The notes under the pieces are model-generated. The model saw only the letters and a program-made list of their open reading frames with translations. It had not been told where the DNA came from and did not search any database. DNA of 64,000 bases, from positions 42,375-106,374 of the forward strand of contig JAZLGC010000012.1 of assembly GCA_045616125.1 (NCBI GenBank), given 5' to 3'. The translations under genes were made by a program, and so were the position numbers. The stretch is from Treponema_I sp045616125 (lineage in GTDB: Bacteria; Spirochaetota; Spirochaetia; Treponematales; Treponemataceae). This document shows, one piece after another, positions 9,029-17,497 of the stretch; the first letter of the stretch is position 1; each line of letters starts with the position of its first letter.

Positions 9029-10783
9029 TCAGTACTGGAGCCGTACTATTTCTGATTCACTTCTCTGGTGATATTTCAGGAACAGCGTATTGGTCTCTGG
9101 CTGATGAACGTAACCGGATGAATTATATGTTTCAAACCGTGGGTCAGTACGGAACTGCAAACCGTAGATTTCAATACTCTTGAATGCCGGTATGCCGTTG
9201 ACAATCATGTAGTGGGAAGCACCTACCGGGAATTCAGCAGTAATGACTGTTTCATCTGTAGAACGGGCCAGCTTCACAGATTTTGCACAGGTCCATGCCC
9301 ATACTGTCTTATCAGGTTCAGTTGCAAGAATTTCAACATGTGGATACCAGGTGCTGTCGGTAACCAGCAGCGGATAAATGGTTCCGTAAGTGTCGTAATC
9401 CAGGGCAGATGCGCTGTTCATGGCAGAAACGACAATCAGCCGTCCCGTTGCTGTAAGCGTAGTATCATTTCTGTATTCACCGTATCGGGCAAGAGCGGCA
9501 CCGGTTTTAATTGCATCAATAACATCTGCCTTTACACCTTCCTGTGGATACAGCAGCAGCATGTCGTTTTCAACAACAGAAATAGTGCGCAGATATTCAA
9601 TGCATTTGGGGAGTGCCGGTTCAAGCAGTGATGCGGCCTCCGGATTACTGGTTGAAAGACTTGCCCATGCATTGAGAATACCTCCTGCCTGACTTACCTT
9701 TGTGATGGCAACGTCTTCCCGTCCTGGCAGCTGCAGTACGGCACTGATGGTAGAAAGAGGTGACAGCTTAAGGTAGGAATCAAAGAAATCCAGTTCGTAA
9801 ATATCGGGAGTTTTGTTGTTCAGCGAATAATTCATGCGGTATGCAATATTTTCTATCTGCATGGTTAATGTGCGGTTCATTGCCGTAAGCGAATTGAAAT
9901 ACGGCGCAGAAAGGAATGAACGGCGGCTTGTGGCATTTTTGAACGACGCACTGACACTGTTGACGCCCTGCGTATACTGTCCGTTGCGTCCCATTTCTGC
10001 AACAGCGGCCACAATGGCTTTTTCTGAAATACCGTCAGGAACATTCTGCTGAAGCAGTGCACCTACGGCCGTACTTACCTGCTTAACGATATTGTCGTAG
10101 GCAGATTTCTGTGCCAAAGCAAAATTGCTGATTTCATCAAAAGAAAATTCATGTTCTTCAATGTATTCAGTACAGGCAAATCCCTGACCGCCGTTATGCA
10201 GCATAATCTGTTTTGTTTCGATGACAGGTGCGGACATGAGGAACTGTTCACCTTTTGCTGAAACCAGATAATCGCCCGTATCCATCAGCTCTGCACCCAT
10301 GAAACTGCTTAATTTGAAGGGAAGAATTACATATGAAACTTCCGGATTTTCAGAAGTCATGCGTACGGTAAAAGGCAGTGTAGCAAGCAGTGAAGTTTCA
10401 TCATTCAAAAGCTGGTCCGACCCGGTAAATTCAATGGTAGTGCCACCTTCAAAATGAAGTGCAACACCCTGGACGGAAGTCTGTTCCCATGATTCCAGTA
10501 CAAGGGGATTACGGAATACATTAGTGTCGTATATGCTGTCGCCGGCAGTTACCGGATTAACACTGTCTGCAAAAAAAGTAAGCCCGTTGAAGGTAATCTG
10601 GAAGGTGTTCTTCAAAGAGGTATTGTTGTTAACATCTTTCGTTTCAGTTAAAATCAGCCGTAATGCACCAAAAGTTTTGGATATAACAGAATCGTTTCTA
10701 AATTGGATGGCAAAAATACCGAAAAGTATAACTAGATAGAGGAATGAAAAACCTAACAATTTTCTAATAGGAATACGTGTCAT
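9029..10783 (-). CDS. Signal-anchored exported protein of unknown function
   Basis: The 584-residue product starts with basic residues and one hydrophobic segment (residues ~10-27), and the rest is soluble, so it is probably anchored in the inner membrane with the bulk in the periplasm. I recognise no domain; the middle is rich in Ser/Thr and beta-prone stretches with a helical section around residues 215-300. Its start codon is preceded by no Shine-Dalgarno sequence but by a promoter whose -10 lies 8 nt upstream. It is divergent from the TPR lipoprotein gene 65 bp away, which suggests a shared envelope role. Function unknown. Confidence 0.82.
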   Translation of the reverse strand: MTRIPIRKLLGFSFLYLVILFGIFAIQFRNDSVISKTFGALRLILTETKDVNNNTSLKNTFQITFNGLTFFADSVNPVTAGDSIYDTNVFRNPLVLESWEQTSVQGVALHFEGGTTIEFTGSDQLLNDETSLLATLPFTVRMTSENPEVSYVILPFKLSSFMGAELMDTGDYLVSAKGEQFLMSAPVIETKQIMLHNGGQGFACTEYIEEHEFSFDEISNFALAQKSAYDNIVKQVSTAVGALLQQNVPDGISEKAIVAAVAEMGRNGQYTQGVNSVSASFKNATSRRSFLSAPYFNSLTAMNRTLTMQIENIAYRMNYSLNNKTPDIYELDFFDSYLKLSPLSTISAVLQLPGREDVAITKVSQAGGILNAWASLSTSNPEAASLLEPALPKCIEYLRTISVVENDMLLLYPQEGVKADVIDAIKTGAALARYGEYRNDTTLTATGRLIVVSAMNSASALDYDTYGTIYPLLVTDSTWYPHVEILATEPDKTVWAWTCAKSVKLARSTDETVITAEFPVGASHYMIVNGIPAFKSIEIYGLQFRTDPRFETYNSSGYVHQPETNTLFLKYHQRSESEIVRLQY

Positions 10784-10791
10784 TGCATATA

Positions 10792-10820
10792 AGTGTATCT
10801 AATGGCATCTACATTTTCAA
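10792..10820 (-). promoter_or_regulatory. Promoter placing the transcript start at the start codon (leaderless)
   Basis: On the minus strand TTGAAA (10815-10820) and TACACT (10792-10797) are 17 bp apart. The -10 ends 8 nt before the ATG at 10783, so transcription should begin at or within two bases of the start codon. Confidence 0.5.
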
Positions 10821-10848
10821 CCTCATCACTATTTCCCTGGAGTATTCT

Positions 10849-12336
10849 ATGTATAAAAAAGTACGTTCCTTACTTACTGGTTTCAGTATCCTGCTGTTGC
10901 TCGGTCTTCTGACAATAACAGGATGCACTTCAAAACAACCGCAGATACCGGAGTCAGTCATTACTGTGCCTGAACAGCTGTCAGCACCGCCCGCTTTCAA
11001 ACCGGAAAAAGTACCAATACTAGAACCAGAGCCGGAAATTGAAGTATTTACCAAAACCGGGTTTATGGAAAAACTGCAGAAAGCCTTACGGGAAGGCACA
11101 AAAGAGGAAGCCCTGTCTTTGTACAATGAATTGCCGGAAGAATATGCAGAAAATTTTGACCTGCTGTATCTCAAGGCGACACTCCATTTCTCTCTTGCCC
11201 AGTACGATGAGGCTGCAGAGATGGCAGATTTTCTTGAGGATTTCGATCCGGAAAATGAAGACCTTCTGAACCTGCGCATGATGCTGGCAAAAGCGACGGG
11301 CAATGACGCTGAAAAACAGCGGGTTTTGAATGCACTTTTAAAGATTGATCCCATGAACAGTGACGCCAATACGGAATTGGGTGATGAAATGATGCTCAAA
11401 CGGAATTTCAAGAAGGCTAACACCTATTACCTCAAGGCCCTTGGCGGAGACAAGAACAATGTGGATGCACTCCTGGGGTATGGGCAGAGCAGCTATTATC
11501 TTGGCAACCTGCATGAATCAGAAAACGCTTTCCTCCGGCTTACAGAACTTGATCCTACCAATGCATTTGCCTGGTCATATCTTGCAAAACTTAAGTGTGA
11601 AAATGAAAATTATGCTGAAGCCATCAAGAACATAAAGATTGCACTGGAACTGGAACCTGAATTTTATGACTACTGGATTGATTACGGTCTGTACCTGAAT
11701 CACCGGAACCTGAACAGCGAAGCTCTTGAGGCCTGGACAAAAGCAATCGAACTTCGCCCTGACTACTTCCTTGGCTATGTCTATCGTGGTGGACTGTACG
11801 ACAACCTGAACCGGCTTGAAGATGCCCTGCAGGACTACCTTGCGGTTACCAGACTGAACAAGGAATACTACTATGCTCATGAATCAATAGCCGTTCTGTA
11901 CTGGGGACTGGGAGACTATGAAAAAAGCCGTGCATGGTTTCAGAAGACCCAGGAGCTGTATCCATCAAATAAATCGTATTACATGATGATTGCCCTTACT
12001 TATTACGCGGAAAATACAAAAGAAAGCAAAAAAACAGGGCGAGATTATATCAACAAAAATGTTCTCAAGCAGTTTGACCGTAACAGTGCCGAATATGCAG
12101 TAGCCCGTCTGTTTTACGACAATCTGCAGCCTGCTCAGGTAGATACCAAGGTAAAAGCCATGACCAATTCAAATGAACGGGGAAAATGGCTGTATTATCT
12201 GGGAATGTACTATCACTTTAACGGTAATGACGAGATGGCCTTTAATTACTATAGTGAGGTAATGAATATTCAGAGTGCCCAGTTCTTTGAATTCCGTCTT
12301 AACGAATGGGCCATGAAAGGAAGTATTGTAGAATGA
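10849..12336 (+). CDS. TPR-repeat lipoprotein
   Basis: The 495-residue protein has a lipoprotein signal peptide ending in a lipobox (TITGC, Cys26), then a Pro-rich linker, then tandem tetratricopeptide-type helices from about residue 65 to the end (units such as ALLGYGQSSYYLGNLHESE and AFAWSYLAKLKCENENYAEA). Such proteins are usually scaffolds in envelope complexes. The ATG at 10849 is chosen because TGGAG lies 6 nt before it and it gives a proper signal peptide; a longer frame from 10777 would not. Its stop overlaps the TraB-family start by ATGA, so the two are translationally coupled. Confidence 0.88.
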   Translation: MYKKVRSLLTGFSILLLLGLLTITGCTSKQPQIPESVITVPEQLSAPPAFKPEKVPILEPEPEIEVFTKTGFMEKLQKALREGTKEEALSLYNELPEEYAENFDLLYLKATLHFSLAQYDEAAEMADFLEDFDPENEDLLNLRMMLAKATGNDAEKQRVLNALLKIDPMNSDANTELGDEMMLKRNFKKANTYYLKALGGDKNNVDALLGYGQSSYYLGNLHESENAFLRLTELDPTNAFAWSYLAKLKCENENYAEAIKNIKIALELEPEFYDYWIDYGLYLNHRNLNSEALEAWTKAIELRPDYFLGYVYRGGLYDNLNRLEDALQDYLAVTRLNKEYYYAHESIAVLYWGLGDYEKSRAWFQKTQELYPSNKSYYMMIALTYYAENTKESKKTGRDYINKNVLKQFDRNSAEYAVARLFYDNLQPAQVDTKVKAMTNSNERGKWLYYLGMYYHFNGNDEMAFNYYSEVMNIQSAQFFEFRLNEWAMKGSIVE

Positions 12337-13508
12337 GTCAGACAGAAAAACGTCTTACCTTAGGTGACCGCGAGATTATTCTGGTAGGAACTGCACATAT
12401 ATCTCAGGAAAGTGTTGAAGAAGCAAAACAGGTAATTGTCAGTGAACATCCTGACTGCGTTGCCATCGAACTGGATGACCAGCGTCTGGCATCATTACGG
12501 AATCCCGACAGCTGGAAGCAGCTTGATATTATCAGGGTTCTGAAAGATGGCAAAGGTTTTCTCATGCTGGCAAATCTGGTTCTCAGTTCATTCCAGAAAC
12601 GCATGGGTGCTGATGTAGGAGTAAAGCCGGGTGATGAAATGAAAGCCGCTATTGCCTGTGCTGAAGAGAACGGAATTCCTACTGCCATGGTAGACCGCCC
12701 TATTCAGACAACGCTTCGCCGCGCCTGGGCAAAAAATTCATTCTGGGGAAAATGCAAGCTTCTGGGTGTTCTTATTTCCAGTGCTTTTGATACGGAAGAA
12801 ATTTCAGCAGAAGATATTGAAAACCTGAAGAATTCCAATGAAATGGATTCCATGATGAACGAAATGGCTGGATATCTGCCGGCAGTAAAAGAAGTTCTCA
12901 TTGACGAACGCGACCAGTACCTTGCAGCCGGCATCTGGAACACTGCCGGAAAAAAAGTAGTTGCAATCCTGGGTGCGGGGCATCTGCCGGGGGTAGAGCG
13001 CCATCTTAATGCCTTTGCTGCAGCCACAGAAAGCTCAGACGTGTCACAGATCAGCGAAATTCCACCGGCTGGTATCGGATCAAAGATTGCCGGATTAATC
13101 TTTCCTGTGGCAATTCTTGCCCTTCTGGCAGCCGGTTTCCTTACCAGTGGCGCAGGAACATCCCTGAACATGCTGATTCAGTGGCTTTTGTGGAACGGTT
13201 CACTGGCAGCCCTTGGAACGTTACTGGCAGCAGGACATCCGCTGGCAATTCTGACCGGTTTTGTCGGGGCTCCTGTTGCTACCATTAACCCGGTTGTCGG
13301 CGTCGGCCTTTTTACCGGCATTGTTCAGGCAACAGTCGTTAAGCCGAAAATCAGCGATATGGAAACTCTCAGCGAAGATGTTACCAGTGTAAAGGGCTTT
13401 TACAAAAACAGAATCCTCCGCACACTGTTGGTTTTCTTTTTGTCATCCATTGGCGGTATGATCGGTAACTTCATTGCAGTTCCAAGCCTGATCGCGAGTC
13501 TGCACTAG
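12333..13508 (+). CDS. TraB/PrgY-family membrane protein
   Basis: The 391-residue protein has the TraB domain (residues ~10-230), seen in LVGTAHISQESVEEA and GAGHLPGVERHL with conserved His and Gly residues, followed by hydrophobic segments from ~250 to the end, probably four membrane spans. Related proteins are proposed metalloproteases or pheromone-shutdown factors, but most bacterial members have no proven role. The start overlaps the upstream lipoprotein stop (ATGA), giving an operon. The exported domain could act on the same envelope system as its neighbours; that is inference. Confidence 0.87.
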   Translation: MSQTEKRLTLGDREIILVGTAHISQESVEEAKQVIVSEHPDCVAIELDDQRLASLRNPDSWKQLDIIRVLKDGKGFLMLANLVLSSFQKRMGADVGVKPGDEMKAAIACAEENGIPTAMVDRPIQTTLRRAWAKNSFWGKCKLLGVLISSAFDTEEISAEDIENLKNSNEMDSMMNEMAGYLPAVKEVLIDERDQYLAAGIWNTAGKKVVAILGAGHLPGVERHLNAFAAATESSDVSQISEIPPAGIGSKIAGLIFPVAILALLAAGFLTSGAGTSLNMLIQWLLWNGSLAALGTLLAAGHPLAILTGFVGAPVATINPVVGVGLFTGIVQATVVKPKISDMETLSEDVTSVKGFYKNRILRTLLVFFLSSIGGMIGNFIAVPSLIASLH

Positions 13509-13522
13509 TGCAGACTGCTGCA

Positions 13523-14881
13523 TTAATTTCCGAACAGGGCTTTTACCAGCCCTTTTATATCCTTAACCGCAGTAACGCCTGTATCTTTTTCCGGCGCAAT
13601 AACGGTGGTAAATCCTAAATCCCGTGCAGTTTTTGTACGGAGCTTTATGTTCTTTACCGGTCGTATTTCGCCGGCAAGGGACAGTTCTCCCATAATCGCC
13701 GTATTATCCGGTAATGGCAGGTCTGTCCGTGCTGAGTACAGAGCAGCTGCCAGGGCTGCATCAACGGCACTTTCAGAAAGACGGACTCCACCGGCAACAT
13801 TAATGTACAGATCGTGATCGCTGAACCGGAGTCCGGCCCGTTTTTCCAGAACGGCGGCAACACGGCTTACACGTGCTGAATCAATATTGTCTGAATACAC
13901 CCTTGTCATTGAAGATTTCGCTAGCACTGTCAAAGCCTGAATCTCAACCATAAAGCATCGGGACCCTTCCATGACTGGCACTACTGCAACACCGGCCGGT
14001 AATTTCCCCTCGCGCCGGATCATGAACATACCACTGGGGTCTTTTACCGGACTCAGGCCTTTTGCGCCCATGCTGAATACACCCAGTTCATCAACAGACC
14101 CGAACCGGTTCTTCTGAGCCCTCAGGAATCGTATGTCATCGTCGTTGCGTTCAAAGCTGATAACCGTATCCACCAGATGTTCCAGAGACTTAGGACCTGC
14201 AATACTACCTTCTTTGGTAACATGTGCAATAAGGAACAATACGCAGTCCCGCTCTTTTACCCAGCTGACCAGTTCATTGGCACAATATTTCAACTGATTG
14301 ACGGTTCCCGGAACAACGCCGGCTTCAGTACTCCATACAGTCTGAATTGAATCAACAATAACGAACACCGGATTAATGTTATTGAGTGTGTTTTCAATAT
14401 CTTCCAGACGGGTAGTGCACAATAATTCAATACCTGAAGCAGACAGTTCCAGTCGGTCGGAACGGTTACGGATCTGTGCCGCAGATTCTTCACCTGATAC
14501 ATACAGAATTCTGCCGCCTTTATTTGAAGAAGCAATGGCACTGGCAGTCTGTAAAAGCAGGGTAGATTTTCCGATACCTGGTTCACCGCCAATAAGAACC
14601 GCGGAGCGTTTCATGGCGCCTCCACCCAAAACGCGATCCAGTTCTTCAATACCCGTGCACAACCGAGTTCCTTCCAGAGGGTTCACTTTTTCAAGCGGTA
14701 AAGGACGAACTGATTTTGCGGCTGCAGCTTTTCCCGGCAGTTGGCTGTCTCCGGTCTCAATGGTTTCTTCAAAAGTATTCCATTCTCCACATTCGGGGCA
14801 TCTACCCAGCCATCTTGGTTGTGTAAACCCACAGTTTGAACATTTAAATACAACGGATTGCTTCGTTTTTTTTGCAGCCAT
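13523..14881 (-). CDS. radA: DNA repair protein RadA
   Basis: RadA (Sms) is a RecA-like ATPase that drives branch migration during recombination. The 452-residue protein has the N-terminal zinc finger (Cys14, 17, 28, 31: CSNCGF and CPECGEW), Walker A GEPGIGKST at 99-107, the RadA-specific KNRFG at 257-261, and the C-terminal Lon-protease-like domain. AAGAGG lies about 7 nt before the ATG. It ends 15 bp from the convergent TraB-family gene. Family length and all signatures agree. Confidence 0.97.
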   Translation of the reverse strand: MAAKKTKQSVVFKCSNCGFTQPRWLGRCPECGEWNTFEETIETGDSQLPGKAAAAKSVRPLPLEKVNPLEGTRLCTGIEELDRVLGGGAMKRSAVLIGGEPGIGKSTLLLQTASAIASSNKGGRILYVSGEESAAQIRNRSDRLELSASGIELLCTTRLEDIENTLNNINPVFVIVDSIQTVWSTEAGVVPGTVNQLKYCANELVSWVKERDCVLFLIAHVTKEGSIAGPKSLEHLVDTVISFERNDDDIRFLRAQKNRFGSVDELGVFSMGAKGLSPVKDPSGMFMIRREGKLPAGVAVVPVMEGSRCFMVEIQALTVLAKSSMTRVYSDNIDSARVSRVAAVLEKRAGLRFSDHDLYINVAGGVRLSESAVDAALAAALYSARTDLPLPDNTAIMGELSLAGEIRPVKNIKLRTKTARDLGFTTVIAPEKDTGVTAVKDIKGLVKALFGN

Positions 14882-14934
14882 AAAAAAACCTCTTAAAAAA
14901 TTACAATTAATAGCATTATTTAAACATATTTTAA

Positions 14935-15057
14935 TTGACTTCTGAGCAGTTATTTTTTACTCTAAAAACAGCTTTTAAAAAGCTGATAAACTCTCTCCGA
15001 AGTCCAGCTTGCTGGACGGGAAGCCCCAGGCAGCGTTGCTCCTGGGGTCTTCTTTTT
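14935..15057 (+). ncRNA. Possible small RNA with its own promoter and terminator
   Basis: On the plus strand TTGACT (14935-14940) and TACTCT (14958-14963) are 17 bp apart. The predicted ~90-nt transcript folds into GTCCAG-CTTG-CTGGAC and then a strong stem CCCCAGG...CCTGGGG with an inner AGC/GCT helix, followed at once by TCTTCTTTTTT, a good intrinsic terminator. Both flanking genes (radA, cysE) are on the other strand, so the terminator serves neither. It does not carry the conserved SRP RNA, tmRNA or RNase P signatures. No open frame of note is inside. Confidence 0.45.
14964..14985 (-). terminator. Possible terminator of cysE
   Basis: Read on the minus strand, CAGCTTTT and AAAAGCTG form a short AU-rich stem directly followed by TTTTT, about 85 nt after the cysE stop. 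The stem is weak, so this is tentative. Confidence 0.35.
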
Positions 15058-15068
15058 TAAATCAACAG

Positions 15069-15965
15069 TCACTGTTTTCGTGGTTGCAAGGTTTCCTGTT
15101 TTGCGATGGTAGTACTTCCCGCCGGGACTGATTCTGTCAACCAGACATTACCCCCGATAATACTGCCTTTCCCAATAACGGTTTTCCCTCCAAGAATGGA
15201 AGCTCCAGCATAAATTGTTACATCATCTTCAATGGTCGGATGCCGTTTTTTATCACAAAGGTCCTTTTTTACACTGATGGCTCCCAGAGTAACTCCCTGG
15301 TAAATCTTTACGTTGTTGCCGATTTCTGTAGTCTCACCAATAACAATTCCTGTTCCGTGGTCAATACAGAATGATTTTCCAATGGTGGCTCCCGGGTGAA
15401 TATCTATACCGGTTTTTCCATGAACATATTCGCTCATAATTCTCGGAATCAAAGGAACGCCATTTATGTGGAGAAAATGGGCAATACGATGAACAGTGAT
15501 GGCTTCAAAACCAGGATATGAAAGAATGATTTCTTCAAGGGACCGAGCTGCTGGATCACCCTCAAATGCTGCTTTCGCATCAAGAAGAAGCATTTCGCGT
15601 AAATGGGGAATTTCATCCAGAAGAGAAATAACCGTACTTTCTGCAAGTCCGAAACAGTGGGATCGCTGTGCATCAGATTTGATGAACAGCATGGCTTTCT
15701 GTACCTCCAAGGTTAAATTCCGTGCAATCCGGCTGATTTTTTCCGCAGTTAGATAGGGGAGCATGTCACTGGTTATCTTTTCTGCAGTCTTGAATCCCGG
15801 AAAGAGTAAAGATTGTATATCTTTTAGTGAAGAAATTACTGCTTCGGTATTGGGGAAATTATGTAATTCTGATATATTGATTCCGCCGATGTCATGGTAT
15901 GATGAAAGTATCGACGCGGTAAGCGCATCAAAGTTTGTTCGGTTTGCTTTTTTTTGGTTATCCAT
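15069..15965 (-). CDS. cysE: Serine O-acetyltransferase
   Basis: The enzyme acetylates L-serine with acetyl-CoA, the first step of cysteine synthesis. The 298-residue protein has the helical SAT N-terminal region and a left-handed beta-helix of hexapeptide repeats (~185-280), with the active-site segments HPGATIG, DHGTGIVIGETTEIG and YQGVTLGA. It is of the longer EpsC/plant-like type. No Shine-Dalgarno sequence precedes the ATG; a -10 element ends 6 nt upstream, predicting a leaderless mRNA. It stands alone between radA and the tRNA-Thr operon. Confidence 0.94.
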   Translation of the reverse strand: MDNQKKANRTNFDALTASILSSYHDIGGINISELHNFPNTEAVISSLKDIQSLLFPGFKTAEKITSDMLPYLTAEKISRIARNLTLEVQKAMLFIKSDAQRSHCFGLAESTVISLLDEIPHLREMLLLDAKAAFEGDPAARSLEEIILSYPGFEAITVHRIAHFLHINGVPLIPRIMSEYVHGKTGIDIHPGATIGKSFCIDHGTGIVIGETTEIGNNVKIYQGVTLGAISVKKDLCDKKRHPTIEDDVTIYAGASILGGKTVIGKGSIIGGNVWLTESVPAGSTTIAKQETLQPRKQ

Positions 15966-15971
15966 ACCAAA

Positions 15972-16000
15972 AATATAGTGGTAACAAATAAAAAATTCAA
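15972..16000 (-). promoter_or_regulatory. cysE promoter, leaderless arrangement
   Basis: On the minus strand TTGAAT (15995-16000) and TATATT (15972-15977) are 17 bp apart, and the -10 ends 6 nt before the cysE ATG. Transcription would begin about at the A of the start codon. Confidence 0.55.
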
Positions 16001-16027
16001 TTTATTTGAAAAATGTGCTTAACGTGC

Positions 16028-16056
16028 TTGACAAAAATAATTCTTACTTGTACATT
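16028..16056 (+). promoter_or_regulatory. Promoter of the tRNA-Thr / rpmG / secE / nusG unit
   Basis: TTGACA (16028-16033) and TACATT (16051-16056) are 17 bp apart and end 45 bp before the tRNA-Thr gene. This is the best sigma-70-type match in the 136-bp space between cysE and the tRNA, and it faces the whole translation block. Confidence 0.65.
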
Positions 16057-16101
16057 ATGCAAACCGTTTGACGCAAACAAAACCTCGCGTCAGAAACACT
16101 T

Positions 16102-16174
<73 letters not shown>

Positions 16175-16217
16175 TTTTCCAACAATTTGTAATTGTTAAA
16201 AAGAAAGGAGACCAGAC

Positions 16218-16394
16218 ATGGCTGCCAAGAAAAAAGGTGCTGTAGAAATTATTGCTCTTCAGTGTTCTGAATGCAAAAGAAAAAACTACACTACTTATAA
16301 AAACCGTAAAAATATTCAGGGTAAACTGGAACTGAACAAATATTGTCCATTTGATCGTAAACATACCCTGCACAAAGAAACCAAAGTTAAATAA
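16218..16394 (+). CDS. rpmG: Large-subunit ribosomal protein L33
   Basis: The 58-residue protein matches L33: ALQCSECKRKNYTTYKN near the start, then LNKYCPFDRKHTLHKET at the end. AAAGGAG lies 8 nt before the ATG. Zinc-binding L33 proteins carry CxxC twice; here the first is intact (CSEC) but the second reads CPFD, so one ligand is missing or replaced by Asp. It lies between tRNA-Thr and tRNA-Trp, its usual place. Confidence 0.96.
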   Translation: MAAKKKGAVEIIALQCSECKRKNYTTYKNRKNIQGKLELNKYCPFDRKHTLHKETKVK

Positions 16395-16425
16395 TAAACT
16401 TTGATTCGGAGTTCTTGTTTATAAT

Positions 16426-16451
16426 CCCGGCCAATTGGTCGGGTTTATATA
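16426..16451 (+). terminator. Hairpin with U-rich tail between rpmG and tRNA-Trp
   Basis: CCCGGCC and GGTCGGG pair (one G-U) around an AATT loop and are followed by TTTATATATAT. It may act as a partial terminator or an RNA-processing site that frees the tRNA. The tail is interrupted by A residues, so termination is probably incomplete. Confidence 0.5.
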
Positions 16452-16455
16452 TATT

Positions 16456-16528
16456 AGGTCAATAGCTCCAACGGTAGAGCGGCGGTCTCCAAAACCGCAT
16501 GTTGGGGGTTCGAATCCCTCTTGGCCTG
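16456..16528 (+). tRNA. tRNA-Trp (anticodon CCA)
   Basis: A 73-nt cloverleaf: acceptor AGGTCAA/TTGGCCT (one G-U), D stem GCTC/GAGC, anticodon stem GCGGT/ACCGC with loop CTCCAAA, T stem GGGGG/CCCTC with loop TTCGAAT, and discriminator G as expected for tRNA-Trp. CCA is not encoded. It is 41 bp upstream of secE, the classic position. Confidence 0.97.
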
Positions 16529-16568
16529 TTTTCAAAACCAAAAAAAATAGTAAATGTGAGGACTGAAT

Positions 16569-16745
16569 ATGAAAATCGTCCAGTTTTTCAAAGAATGCGG
16601 CGCAGAACTTAAAAAAGTGGTATGGCCATCAAAAGATGATGTTCTTTCCTCTGTAGGTGTAGTTCTTATTTCAACAATCGTTGTAGCTGTTATTCTCGGT
16701 CTGCTTGACTTCCTGTTTACCTCAGGAATGAACCTTATTTTCTAA
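16569..16745 (+). CDS. secE: Preprotein translocase subunit SecE
   Basis: A 58-residue single-span SecE. The amphipathic N-terminal helix contains ELKKVVWPSKDDV, the SecE signature, followed by one hydrophobic segment (residues ~30-50). SecE clamps SecY in the inner-membrane translocase. GTGAGGAC upstream supplies a ribosome binding site. It is followed 21 bp later by nusG, the near-universal pairing. Confidence 0.96.
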   Translation: MKIVQFFKECGAELKKVVWPSKDDVLSSVGVVLISTIVVAVILGLLDFLFTSGMNLIF

Positions 16746-16766
16746 TCTAAACACGAGGGTTAATAC

Positions 16767-17327
16767 ATGACAAAGGGTTGGTACATTCTTCATGTCTTCT
16801 CAGGATATGAAAAGAAAATCGAACGCACAATCCGTACTCTCCTCGAAAACGGTGAACTCAGTTCAGACGTTGTTCTTGATGTAAAAGTTCCGATTGAAGA
16901 AATTACTGACATCAAAGACGGAAAAAAACGTACCGTTAAGAAGCTTCTTCTTCCTGGATACCTTATGGTTGAACTTGACCTCCCAGATGCTGGTTGGAAA
17001 GATGTCTGTTCTTCAATTCGTCGTATTCAGGGTGTAACCGGATTTACCGGTCTTGTAAACCACAATGAAAAACCCCGCCCAATCTCAACAGAAGAAGCTG
17101 TAGCGCTGCTGCAGAGATCAGGTGATATTAAAGGTGAAAAAAATGTTCGCATGAAGCAGTCTTACAATGTTGGCGAACAGGTAAAAATCATCGATGGTCC
17201 ATTTGCTTCTTTCACTGGTTCAATCGAAGAAGTAAATATGGAAAAAAGTAAACTGCGTGTAGTTGTTCAGATTTTCGGACGTGCTACTCCAGTTGAAGTT
17301 GACCTGCTACAGGTCGAAAAGGTCTAA
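16767..17327 (+). CDS. nusG: Transcription elongation/antitermination factor NusG
   Basis: NusG binds RNA polymerase and links it to ribosomes or Rho. The 186-residue protein has the NGN domain (GWYILHVFSGYEKKIE at the start, LLPGYLMVELDL mid-way) and a C-terminal KOW domain (VGEQVKIIDGPFASFTG). It follows secE and is separated from rplK by a 170-bp structured space. GAGGGT precedes the ATG. Confidence 0.97.
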   Translation: MTKGWYILHVFSGYEKKIERTIRTLLENGELSSDVVLDVKVPIEEITDIKDGKKRTVKKLLLPGYLMVELDLPDAGWKDVCSSIRRIQGVTGFTGLVNHNEKPRPISTEEAVALLQRSGDIKGEKNVRMKQSYNVGEQVKIIDGPFASFTGSIEEVNMEKSKLRVVVQIFGRATPVEVDLLQVEKV

Positions 17328-17339
17328 TTTAGAAGATTT

Positions 17340-17358
17340 AAGTCCATTAGGACTTTTT
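17340..17358 (+). terminator. Short terminator or attenuator after nusG
   Basis: AAGTCC and GGACTT form a 6-bp stem around ATTA, followed by a run of T. It lies 12 bp after the nusG stop. With only 6 bp it probably reduces rather than stops transcription into rplK. Confidence 0.55.
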
Positions 17359-17370
17359 CTTGTTTTGGGA

Positions 17371-17469
17371 GAGGCTTTGGTCCGTTGGACAGAAAAGCCT
17401 CGCTAGAGGAAAGTACCCTGCTTACCGTTTGTTTTCAGATTCTGAAAAAATAACGTGTTAAGACAGGGT
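17371..17469 (+). promoter_or_regulatory. Structured rplK leader
   Basis: Two compound hairpins fill this leader. The first pairs GAGGCTTT (17371-17378) with AAAGCCTC (17394-17401) around an inner GTCC/GGAC helix. The second pairs ACCCTGCTTA (17415-17424) with TAAGACAGGGT (17459-17469, one bulged A) and encloses TTTTCA/TGAAAA. In other bacteria L1 represses rplK-rplA by binding a mimic of its 23S rRNA site in this leader; a similar role is inferred, not shown. Confidence 0.55.
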
Positions 17470-17497
17470 TTTCCCGTACCAACTTAAGGAGAAATAG

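Noticed and set aside
10809..11423. 204-codon minus-strand frame inside the TPR lipoprotein gene
   Set aside because: Ser/Phe/Arg-rich product typical of an antisense shadow; overlaps a gene with a clear lipoprotein signal.
14935..15057. SRP RNA (4.5S)
   Set aside because: The conserved apical GGAAGCA / AGCA domain of SRP RNA is not present; the two hairpins are otherwise arranged.
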